DNA from: Novosphingobium sp. JCM 18896
GTDB taxonomy: Bacteria > Pseudomonadota > Alphaproteobacteria > Sphingomonadales > Sphingomonadaceae
Reading direction: 5' to 3'
NCBI RefSeq assembly: GCF_025938095.1
Contig: NZ_JAPCZF010000001.1
Span: forward strand, 124,001-188,000
DNA: 64,000 nucleotides
Below, piece by piece: positions 1 to 6,691 of the stretch. The notes beneath the pieces were generated by a model. That model was not told the origin of the DNA. It saw only the letters and a list, made by a program, of their open reading frames with translations, and did not search any database. Every line of letters begins with the position of its first letter. Positions within the stretch are counted from its first letter, which is position 1. Both the position numbers and the translations under genes were made by a program.

Positions 1-1025
1 CCGAAGACCTGCGCGCAGACCTGGGTCATCGCCTCGCATTGGGTCGGGTTGACCTTGCCGGGCATGATCGACGAGCCGGGCTCGTTCTCGGGCAGCGCCA
101 GTTCGCCGAGGCCCGATCTGGGCCCCGAGCCGAGGTAGCGGATGTCGTTGGCGATCTTGAACAGGCTCGCGGCCAGCGTGTTGAGCGCGCCGTGGGCGAA
201 GAGCAATGCGTCCTGCGCGGCCAGCGCTTCGAACTTGTTGGGCGCCGAGGTGAAGGGCAGGCGGGTGGCTTCGGCTATGCTCCTGGCCACGGCTTCGGCG
301 AAACCCAAGGGGGCGTTGAGCCCGGTGCCGACCGCGGTGCCGCCCTGGGCGAGTTCGCAGACGCCGGGCAGGGTGGTGCGCACCCGGTCGATGCCGTTCG
401 CGACTTGCCGGGCATAGCCCGAGAATTCCTGGCCCAGGGTCAGCGGCGTTGCGTCCTGCGTGTGGGTGCGGCCGATCTTGACGATGTGTTCCCAGGCGCG
501 CGCCTTGGCATCGAGCGCATCGTGCAGCGCGGTGAGCGCGGGCAGCAGCCGCGCGTCGATCTCGCTGACCGCGGCGACGTGGATCGCGGTGGGGAAGGTG
601 TCGTTCGACGACTGGCTCATGTTGACGTGGTCGTTGGGGTGGACCGGCGTCTTGGCGCCGAGTTCACCGCCGAGCAGCAGGTTGGCGCGGTTGGCGATGA
701 CCTCGTTGAGGTTCATGTTGGTCTGGGTGCCCGAGCCGGTCTGCCAGACGACCAGCGGGAACTCGTCGTCGAGCTGGCCCGCGACGATCTCGTCCGCCGC
801 CAGCACGATCGCATCGGCCAGCCTGCCGTCGAGCAGGCCGAGATCCTGGTTGACCCGCGCGGCGGCGCGCTTGACCACGGCGAGGGCGTGGATCAGCGGG
901 CGCGGCATGCGCTCCTCGCCGATGCGGAAGTTTTCGGAAGAGCGTTGCGTCTGCGCGCCCCAGAGGTGCCGGGCCGGGACTTCGATCGCCCCCATCGTGT
1001 CGCGTTCGGTGCGGGTCTCGGTCAC
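1..1025 (-). CDS. fumC: Class II fumarate hydratase (3' end beyond window)
   Basis: This is fumarase C of the TCA cycle, which interconverts fumarate and L-malate in the cytoplasm as an iron-independent homotetramer. The reading frame leaves the window at its left edge, so about 341 codons are visible and the C-terminal tail is missing. The fumarase/aspartase signature [11 protein letters not shown] lies near residues 316-327, and the [10 protein letters not shown] and N-D-x-x-P-T substrate-binding stretches are intact. Translation starts at GTG ([12 protein letters not shown]...), preceded by AGAGGA at a normal distance; this matches the family's usual N-terminus. A 58-codon reading frame lies 22 bp upstream on the same strand. 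Family assignment is very secure. Confidence 0.96.
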   Translation of the reverse strand, partial: MTETRTERDTMGAIEVPARHLWGAQTQRSSENFRIGEERMPRPLIHALAVVKRAAARVNQDLGLLDGRLADAIVLAADEIVAGQLDDEFPLVVWQTGSGTQTNMNLNEVIANRANLLLGGELGAKTPVHPNDHVNMSQSSNDTFPTAIHVAAVSEIDARLLPALTALHDALDAKARAWEHIVKIGRTHTQDATPLTLGQEFSGYARQVANGIDRVRTTLPGVCELAQGGTAVGTGLNAPLGFAEAVARSIAEATRLPFTSAPNKFEALAAQDALLFAHGALNTLAASLFKIANDIRYLGSGPRSGLGELALPENEPGSSIMPGKVNPTQCEAMTQVCAQVF

Positions 1026-1047
1026 GGTGGTCCTCTTTGCGCGGGGG

Positions 1048-1224
1048 TCAGGACGGATCGCTGGGCTTCGCGCGGTTCCGGCGCCGGCGCCAGACGTAGT
1101 AGCCGCAACCGGCCACCCCGCCGCCGACGAGCACGGCCTGGCCGGCCACCGTCGCGGCGGCGGTAAGGCCGCCCACGGTCACGCCCCAGGCCAGTTGCGA
1201 GAGAACCGAGATGATCGCCTGCAT
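1048..1224 (-). CDS. Small hypothetical membrane protein (58 aa)
   Basis: The frame starts at the ATG at 1224 ([10 protein letters not shown]...), 8 bp from an AGGTG that could be a weak ribosome site. It encodes a largely hydrophobic peptide (residues 4-42, rich in Ala, Gly and Val, enough for one or two membrane segments) followed by a basic tail with R-R-R-R-N-R. It ends 22 bp before the fumC start, so the two could be cotranscribed. I do not recognise a family. A longer version starting at 1365 would run through the palindromic repeat upstream and is unlikely. Codon use is compatible with a real gene, but at this size confidence is moderate. Confidence 0.5.
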   Translation of the reverse strand: MQAIISVLSQLAWGVTVGGLTAAATVAGQAVLVGGGVAGCGYYVWRRRRNRAKPSDPS

Positions 1225-1350
1225 CACCTGAAGATCGGCCTGCGGGGCGCCGGGGTCAAGGGTACGGCACTCGGCCCGACGCTTCTGCACCCCTGCCGGC
1301 GTGCAAAAAGGCCAAAGGAAAGGGCGATCATGTCGTTTGCTGATGCGGCG

Positions 1351-1477
1351 GATCCTCCCCTGCAAGGGGAGGTGGCAGGCCGGAGGCCTGACGGAGGGGT
1401 GTCAGCCTCTCGGAGAAGGGGACACCCCTCCACCACCCGCTACGCGGGCGGTCCCCCTCCCCTTGCAGGGGAGGATC
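1351..1477. repeat. Palindromic intergenic repeat, family A, copy 1
   Basis: The element begins with GATCCTCCCCTGCAAGGGG and ends with CCCCTTGCAGGGGAGGATC, so its termini are inverted repeats, with further inverted GGAGGGGTGT / ACACCCCTCC blocks inside. A second copy in the opposite orientation lies at 50626-50754. It fills most of the 332-bp gap between 1225 and 1556; the rest of that gap is a terminator and about 125 bp in which I see nothing. Confidence 0.85.
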
Positions 1478-1480
1478 GAC

Positions 1481-1518
1481 AAAGAAAAAGGGCGCGGACC
1501 TTTGCGATCCGCGCCCTT
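1481..1518 (-). terminator. Rho-independent terminator after the TauD-family gene
   Basis: Read on the minus strand, a perfect 11-bp stem (AAGGGCGCGGA / TCCGCGCCCTT, loop of 9) is followed by TTTTTCTTT. It lies 38 bp past the stop codon at 1557. This is the cleanest intrinsic terminator in the window. Confidence 0.85.
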
Positions 1519-1556
1519 CCTTGGCTTCCTCTCGCAGAAGCTCGAAAATCAGGCCT

Positions 1557-2507
1557 TTAGGCCATCGCGTCGACCGTCTCGGTCTGCGCCTGGGGTTCGG
1601 TTTCCCAGCGGCCGAAGCCGTAGTCGCCCTTGATCGTCGTGCGGTGGACGACGCGATCGTACTTGGGATTGCAGCCGCAGGCCTCGTGGAGCATGCGCCA
1701 GTTGTCCCAGATCACCATGTCGGTGGGCTTCCACTGGTGGTAGTAGGGCTCGATCGTCGCTTCGACGTTTTCCCAGATCTCGGCGCAGAGCGCGTTGCCC
1801 TCGGGGGTCTCGTTGCCGACGATGCCGCGGCAGCCGTAGGGCGTCATGTGCAGCACCTTCTCGCCGGTCTCGCGCGTCCACACCGCGGGGTGGATCGAGC
1901 GCGGCAGCTTCTTGGCATATTCGAGGATGTCGTCGTTCTTCGGCTGGATTTCCTTGAAGGTCTTGGGCAGGCCGAAGAACTGGCGCTCGTAATGCATGTC
2001 GAGCGTGTAGAGCAGCTCGATGTTCTCGGCCTTGTCGCGCAGGGTCGGATCCATGTCGTTGTAGATCTGGATGCCGTCGGCGAAGGCGGTCAGGCCGCCC
2101 TCGGGCGCGATCACTTCGGCGCGGAGCACGCCGGCGCGGTTGAGCTCGTTGTTGTAGGTGTGGTCGAAGTGCCAGGGCTGCCAGGTGACCAGGGTCTTGC
2201 CCTCGATCTCGCAGATCGCCGAGTCCGACTGCGCGCGGATCGTGATGACGCCGGGATAGCTGTCGTTGTCGAGGCGCTCGACCATCTTGACCGGGTGGTC
2301 CTTGAGCGGGCCGAAGACGTTGCTGATCTCGACCTGCATCTTGGCGCTGGGCTCGACGTTCTCGAACACGATCATGCCGCGGTCTTCGAACAGCTGCTGG
2401 AGCTGCTTGCGCACGCCCTCGTCGGCCAGCGTCTCCCAGGTCACGCCATCGACGCGCGCACCGAAGGACAGGCCTTCCTGCAGCGGTTTCACTTCGATCG
2501 AAGCCAT
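1557..2507 (-). CDS. TauD/TfdA-family Fe(II)/2-oxoglutarate dioxygenase
   Basis: The 316-aa protein belongs to the TauD/TfdA family, which couples decarboxylation of 2-oxoglutarate to hydroxylation of an organic substrate. The iron triad is visible: H113-x-D115 (W-H-F-D-H-T-Y) and the distal H274 (D-N-W-R-M-L-H), with R289 placed to bind 2-oxoglutarate. The ATG at 2507 is chosen because GGGAG lies 9 bp upstream; an in-frame TTG at 2516 overlaps that site. It is the last gene of a minus-strand set with the DUF2889 and hydratase-like genes, but a 104-bp gap and an operator-like palindrome suggest its own promoter. It ends at a strong terminator. The substrate is unknown; the neighbours point to an acyl or aromatic acid. 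Confidence 0.9.
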   Translation of the reverse strand: MASIEVKPLQEGLSFGARVDGVTWETLADEGVRKQLQQLFEDRGMIVFENVEPSAKMQVEISNVFGPLKDHPVKMVERLDNDSYPGVITIRAQSDSAICEIEGKTLVTWQPWHFDHTYNNELNRAGVLRAEVIAPEGGLTAFADGIQIYNDMDPTLRDKAENIELLYTLDMHYERQFFGLPKTFKEIQPKNDDILEYAKKLPRSIHPAVWTRETGEKVLHMTPYGCRGIVGNETPEGNALCAEIWENVEATIEPYYHQWKPTDMVIWDNWRMLHEACGCNPKYDRVVHRTTIKGDYGFGRWETEPQAQTETVDAMA

Positions 2508-2537
2508 CTGATCCAACTCCCGCCTATTAGGCTGTAT

Positions 2538-2554
2538 GTGTTACAAGGTAATAC
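2538..2554. promoter_or_regulatory. Operator-like palindrome upstream of the TauD gene
   Basis: GTGTTAC-aag-GTAATAC is a near-perfect 17-bp palindrome (one mismatch) typical in size of a TetR-type site. A further TGTAACA half-site lies at 2567-2573, inverted relative to the TGTTACA at 2539-2545. It is 31 bp before the TauD start. No bound protein can be named. Confidence 0.4.
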
Positions 2555-2611
2555 GATGAGGCACTATGTAACATGATTGGTGGGTGGCGTATAGAGGAAT
2601 GATGCGCTGGC

Positions 2612-3364
2612 CTACATTGCCGCGAACGCCTCCGCGGGTTCGAAGCCTTCGAGCGGCTGGTGCCCCGATTGCGAGAAGTCGCGGTGCCAGTTCGGCGTGC
2701 GGGTCGAGCTCTCGGCCTGCGGCAGCTGGTAGTTGAAGCAGACGCCCATGCGGCCCTGGTTGAGCGCGGCGGTCTGTTCGAGCGACGGCGCGACGTATTG
2801 GCGCGCGCCCGAGACGAAGACCGCGCGGCGCAGCAGGGTGGCCCATTCGGCCTCCTGCGGCGAAAGCTCGCGCTTCCAGAGCGACAGGCGGCGCAGGTCG
2901 CGGCCAGAAGCGGAGTCGGCGGTGCCGTGGATCGCGGAGCCGTCGAGCTGCCAGCGCAGTTTCTCGATGCCGTTCTCGTGGAGCGTCGCCGTGGTCCGAC
3001 CCTCGACGCGATCGGCGACGGTCATGTCGAAGCGTGTCGGCGCGGTGTCCTCGGCATGGGCGGCGGCGAGGATCGCGAGATCGTAGAGATGCGTGCAGTG
3101 TTGCGCCGGATCGCGCGCGCCGACTTCGGTCAGCGGTAGGCCGGTGAGCTCGCGCGAGACGAAGTCGGTCGCGCCGGGGCAGGCCGACCACGGATGACGC
3201 ACGGCATGGGCCGCGACCCGCGTGACGCGGCCCTCGGCGTGATCGAGCCGGATATGGAAGCGGTGCATGTCGTCTTCGAGCGCCCCGCCGATCCAGCCGG
3301 CTCCTGGCTGGAGCACGATCCGGCGGTGGAGGCCGGTAGGGTAGGCGGGGAACGCTGGTGTCAT
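2612..3364 (-). CDS. DUF2889 domain protein
   Basis: The 250-aa protein shows the hallmark C-T-H-L-x-D-L-A motif (residues 90-97) of DUF2889 proteins, which have no established biochemical role but are often found beside acyl-CoA enzymes. The N-terminal 60 residues carry the expected R-R-I and acid-rich beta-strand region, and the length is a little above the family norm. Its ATG overlaps the TGA of the upstream hydratase-like gene (ATGA at 3361-3364), which implies translational coupling and suggests the two work on the same compound. No signal peptide or membrane segment is visible. The family call rests on motif recognition; the function is unknown. Confidence 0.7.
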   Translation of the reverse strand: MTPAFPAYPTGLHRRIVLQPGAGWIGGALEDDMHRFHIRLDHAEGRVTRVAAHAVRHPWSACPGATDFVSRELTGLPLTEVGARDPAQHCTHLYDLAILAAAHAEDTAPTRFDMTVADRVEGRTTATLHENGIEKLRWQLDGSAIHGTADSASGRDLRRLSLWKRELSPQEAEWATLLRRAVFVSGARQYVAPSLEQTAALNQGRMGVCFNYQLPQAESSTRTPNWHRDFSQSGHQPLEGFEPAEAFAAM

Positions 3365-4332
3365 GTCTTTGCCTGGCGGCCTCGATAGGACAGCCGCCAT
3401 TCGGGCGGGAACTGGCTGTCGTTGTCCTTGACCGCCGCGGCCAGGCCCTTCTCGAAGGTCTCGGCGTCGACGGCGATCTCGTCGGCGCTGTCGGGCTTGA
3501 CCGCGGGCAGCATGCCCTCGAGCCAGCCGGCGAGGATCGAGCCCATGTATTCGCCCTGTTGCTGCTTGAACACCTCGAAGAAGGTCTTCTGCATGACCAC
3601 GGTATCGGTCGGCCGGTTGCGCGAACAGGCGAGCGCATATTTCATCGTCTCGGCCTCGAGATCCTCCCTGGGCACGACTGAGTTGACGAAGTGCAGGTCC
3701 TTCATCTCCTTGGCGGTGAAGGGGCGGCCGGTGAAGACCATCTCCATGAAGGGCCTCAGGCCCATGGTCAGGGCCCACTGCCACATGCGCGCGGCCCAGC
3801 CGACGTAGCGGAAGGCCGAATGGCCGAACAGCGCGTCGTCCGAGGCGATGACGATGTCGGCGTCGGCGGCCTGGTAGAAGTGCCAGCCGTAGCAATAGCC
3901 CTTGGCCTCGACGATCGAGATCTTCTTGAAGTCCTGCAGGCTGCGCAGGCCGAAGCGCGCGTCGGCATAGAGATTGGTGACGTTGGCGATGTAGCGATAG
4001 GAATCGCGCGGCGGATAGGTCACGTCCTCATCGGCGCCAATGCGGAATTCGGGCAGTGGCGAATAGTCCTCGTCGCCGTTGAACATGCCCGCCATCTCGG
4101 GAAGGTCGGCGCCCGAGCCCAGATGCTCGCCGACCCCGCGGATGATCAGCACCTTGACGTCGTCGTCGACATTGGCGCGCAGTACGAGGTCGGCGAAGCG
4201 CTGGCGCGCGGCGATCGTCGGCGCGTTGAGATAGCCGGGGCGGTTGAGCGTGATGATCGCGATCTTGGTCGCCTTGTCCTTCTCGTAGAGGACGATGTCC
4301 TCGGCGCTCGGCTGGCCCGTTTCGTCTGGCAT
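3361..4332 (-). CDS. Enoyl-CoA hydratase/isomerase-like protein lacking both catalytic glutamates
   Basis: The 323-aa protein has the crotonase fold, with the oxyanion-hole region near residues 70-80 (H-L-G-S-G-A-D-L) and the central helix region G-Y-C-Y-G-W-H-F-Y-Q-A-A-D. Aligned by eye to rat mitochondrial hydratase, Glu144 becomes Tyr153 and Glu164 (F-G-x-P-E) becomes Ala173 (F-G-H-S-A). It should therefore not be a standard hydratase; crotonase-fold decarboxylases, hydrolases and C-C lyases use other residues. It is also about 60 residues longer than a typical hydratase. It is the first gene of the operon, divergent from a TetR gene, and overlaps the DUF2889 gene by 4 bp. Fold assignment is secure, reaction unknown. 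Confidence 0.85.
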   Translation of the reverse strand: MPDETGQPSAEDIVLYEKDKATKIAIITLNRPGYLNAPTIAARQRFADLVLRANVDDDVKVLIIRGVGEHLGSGADLPEMAGMFNGDEDYSPLPEFRIGADEDVTYPPRDSYRYIANVTNLYADARFGLRSLQDFKKISIVEAKGYCYGWHFYQAADADIVIASDDALFGHSAFRYVGWAARMWQWALTMGLRPFMEMVFTGRPFTAKEMKDLHFVNSVVPREDLEAETMKYALACSRNRPTDTVVMQKTFFEVFKQQQGEYMGSILAGWLEGMLPAVKPDSADEIAVDAETFEKGLAAAVKDNDSQFPPEWRLSYRGRQAKT

Positions 4333-4403
4333 GTCCCGCGTGTTCCTAATCTGTGGTGCTGCCGAGCTTTAGGTCTTTCACCTTGCCCGGCGATTCAATT
4401 GTC

Positions 4404-4427
4404 TGGAACGGTGCCATGATCCGTTCT
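4404..4427. promoter_or_regulatory. Operator-like inverted repeat between the divergent hydratase-like and tetR genes
   Basis: TGGAACGG-N9-CCGTTCT contains 6-bp arms GAACGG/CCGTTC with a 9-bp spacer. The same layout (TGGAACGA-N9-TCGTTCCA) occurs at 25436-25460 between the acyl-CoA synthetase and the SDR operon. Its position 73 bp from one start and 67 bp from the other suits autoregulation by the TetR protein, which is inference. Confidence 0.5.
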
Positions 4428-4493
4428 CCTTGCGCATTCGTCCAGCCGCGTTAGGCTCGCGGGCAAAGGGAAAGCGGCCGCAAGCGCCGCCGA

Positions 4494-5222
4494 ATGGGAG
4501 CTCGTGATCCGGTGAACCAGGTCGTGCCGCAATCGACGTTCGAGGACGACGTCCAGGTCGTGCCCTACGATCCCGCGCGGCCGATCCCGCTGTTCCAGGG
4601 GCTCGGCCGCAGCAACCCGCCGCCGCGGCGCAACCAGCGGCTGCGCCGCGCGCAGATCCTCGCGACGATCCGCCGGCTGCTGACCGAGGACGGGCTCGAC
4701 GGCGTCACCGTGCGCGGTATCGCCCAGGAATCGGGTCATGCCGTGCAGACGATCTACAACCTCGTCGGCCCGCGCGACCAGGCGATCGTCGAGGCGATCA
4801 GCGAGTACACCCGCTATGTCGGCCACACCGCGCTGCCCGATCCCGGCGATCCCGAGGCCGTGGTCGAGATCATCGGCCGCTGGCTCCAGTCGATCGAGGC
4901 CGCGCCCGAGTTCTGCCGTCAGGTCTGCCTGATTTTCTTCACCCCCTCGCGCGGGATCTTCTACCACTTCCGCGACAAGCAGCGGAAGGCGATGCAGGGC
5001 CTGCTGGTCAAGCAGCAGAAATGCGGCGTGCTGCGCGCCGACGCCAATCTGGGCGAACTGGCTGAACAGCTGGTGACCTTCGCCACGGCCTCGTGCGTCG
5101 AATGGTCCGACCGGCCTTTCCCGCTGCCGCAGCTCCACCAGCGCATCCGCTCGGGCTTCGGCAACCTGCTCGACGGCGCCCGCGTCAACCCGACGGCGCC
5201 GCAGTGGAGCTATGCGTCCTAA
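4494..5222 (+). CDS. TetR-family transcriptional regulator
   Basis: The 242-aa protein has a TetR DNA-binding domain at about residues 50-100 (R-R-A-Q-I-L-A-T...V-T-V-R-G-I-A-Q-E-S-G...T-I-Y-N-L-V), including the helix-turn-helix and the recognition-helix Y-N-L in place of the usual Y-Y/H-F. The C-terminal ligand domain follows. An unusual 45-residue N-terminal extension rich in Pro precedes the domain; a GTG at 4512 with GGGAG upstream is an alternative start that shortens it by six residues. It is transcribed away from the hydratase-like operon, the usual arrangement for a local repressor, and its stop overlaps the stop of the phytase-like gene by 3 bp on the opposite strand. Confidence 0.88.
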   Translation: MGARDPVNQVVPQSTFEDDVQVVPYDPARPIPLFQGLGRSNPPPRRNQRLRRAQILATIRRLLTEDGLDGVTVRGIAQESGHAVQTIYNLVGPRDQAIVEAISEYTRYVGHTALPDPGDPEAVVEIIGRWLQSIEAAPEFCRQVCLIFFTPSRGIFYHFRDKQRKAMQGLLVKQQKCGVLRADANLGELAEQLVTFATASCVEWSDRPFPLPQLHQRIRSGFGNLLDGARVNPTAPQWSYAS

Positions 5223-6691
5223 GGCTTGGATGGCGGCAGGGTCACACGGTAGACCAATAGCCGGTTGTGATTGTCGAAGTCCGAATTGCAGGCTTGCCCC
5301 GACATTCGGCAACGACGCGCGACGAAGTCGTTGTCGTTGCCGACGAAGAGGAAATGGTCGTTCGGATGATCGGTCTCAAGCGCCGGAACGAGATCGAGCG
5401 CCTCCCACTTCTCGGAAAGATCCGAAACCGCAAGTCCGAAGCGCGCGAGTTGCGCGGGGTTGAGCAGGTTCACGAATTCGGTCGTGTCGGCCGGGACGAT
5501 GTCGGCGCGCAAAGTCGTGGAGGCCGAATCCTGCAGGATCGAGCTCGTGCCCGTCTCGCTCTCGCTGCCGGCGAGATTGGTCGCGCCCGCGAGATCGACC
5601 AGCAGCACGCTCTTGTAGACGATCGGCGACTTGCCTGCACCGAGGCCGGCACCATCGCGCGCGAGCATGAAAAACCGGCTATCGTCGAGCGCGAGGATCT
5701 CGCTCTGCGCGGCGGTCTTGTCGGGAGGTCCGCCCTGGCCGTCCTCGGTATAGGCCGGCAATCGCACGACATGATGCGCGACGGGGCGGGCTGGCGTGGG
5801 CGTGCGGCTGACGTCATAGACCAGCACCCGTGTGTTGATACGCCCGGCGGCGTTGCCCTGGGCAGTGTCCTGGACCAGCGCGCTCTGCAGCGCCACGAAC
5901 AGTCTGCTGCCGTCGGGTGAAAGCGAGAGGCCTTCCGGGCCCTGGTTGTTGCGACGGCCGCTGTCGGGTGCCTGCAGCGATCCGAAGAACGGCGCGCCTG
6001 CGCGGCGCGGCACGATCGCCGGGGGCGGGCTGATCACGCCCTGCAACCGCCCGCTTCGGTCGAAATAGTAGACGTTGGCCGTGTATTCGTCGCCGACGTA
6101 GAAGCCGCCGTCGCGGGTGAACTGCAGCGCTTCGGCGTCGAGCGAGACCTTGCCGCGGCCCACGCCGCTGGCCGGGGCCGGGAAGACGATGCCGCGCTCG
6201 GTCAGCGTGCCCGTGCCGGGATCGGCGCCGGTGAATGGCTTGCCATTGAAGTCGCGCAGTTCGAGCCCGCCATCGGGGACCAGCGTGACCTGGCCGTCGC
6301 CGGGCGTGAAGCGCAGCCGCAGACGCTCTAGCCGGGCGGGATAGTCGAAGAACAGGTTTGCCGCGGGATCGTTGCGACCGCGGTCGGGCAGGGTCCAGAG
6401 CACGCCTTCGTAGTGATCGCCGACCCGCTTCCAGCTGCCCGGCGCGATCTTGAGCGAGGAAAACGATCCCAGCGTATCGCCGAGAAAGTCGACCGTATCG
6501 GCAGCCAGCCGGCCGCTGCCGACCAGACCCTGGTTGATGAAGGTCTGGCCGCGCAAGGTGACGCTGTGCGCGCCGGCGGTCTGATCGAGATGCGGCCGGG
6601 TCACGGGCTCTTCCCCGCCGGCAAAGGCGGGGAAGGCCGGAAACAGCGACAGCAGGATCAGCAGCGCGGCGCGCGAAGGCTTAGAAATCAA
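5219..6691 (-). CDS. Esterase-like activity of phytase family protein (phytase-like beta-propeller)
   Basis: The protein (490 aa from the TTG at 6691) matches the phytase-like family by D-A-E-A-L-x-F...F-Y-V-G-D-E-Y-x-x-x-V-Y-Y-F and N-Q-G-P-E-G-L-S-L-S-P-D-G-S-R-L-F. Residues 2-25 form a signal peptide ending A-F-A/G, so it is exported. The TTG start is chosen because the signal peptide begins there; the frame upstream is only the shadow of the receptor gene, which it overlaps by 11 bp. Being coupled to a TonB-dependent receptor suggests periplasmic or surface processing of the ligand taken up, possibly an organic phosphate or an ester. Members have been annotated by similarity more than by assay. 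Confidence 0.8.
   Translation of the reverse strand: MISKPSRAALLILLSLFPAFPAFAGGEEPVTRPHLDQTAGAHSVTLRGQTFINQGLVGSGRLAADTVDFLGDTLGSFSSLKIAPGSWKRVGDHYEGVLWTLPDRGRNDPAANLFFDYPARLERLRLRFTPGDGQVTLVPDGGLELRDFNGKPFTGADPGTGTLTERGIVFPAPASGVGRGKVSLDAEALQFTRDGGFYVGDEYTANVYYFDRSGRLQGVISPPPAIVPRRAGAPFFGSLQAPDSGRRNNQGPEGLSLSPDGSRLFVALQSALVQDTAQGNAAGRINTRVLVYDVSRTPTPARPVAHHVVRLPAYTEDGQGGPPDKTAAQSEILALDDSRFFMLARDGAGLGAGKSPIVYKSVLLVDLAGATNLAGSESETGTSSILQDSASTTLRADIVPADTTEFVNLLNPAQLARFGLAVSDLSEKWEALDLVPALETDHPNDHFLFVGNDNDFVARRCRMSGQACNSDFDNHNRLLVYRVTLPPSKP

Noticed and set aside
39-1166. Long plus-strand open frame
   Set aside because: It is antisense to fumC, whose protein is unmistakable, and encodes low-complexity Arg/Gly/Ala-rich sequence typical of shadow frames in GC-rich DNA.
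1351-1477. Insertion sequence
   Set aside because: Inverted ends are present but the element is 127 bp with no transposase frame; a non-autonomous palindromic repeat is the better description.
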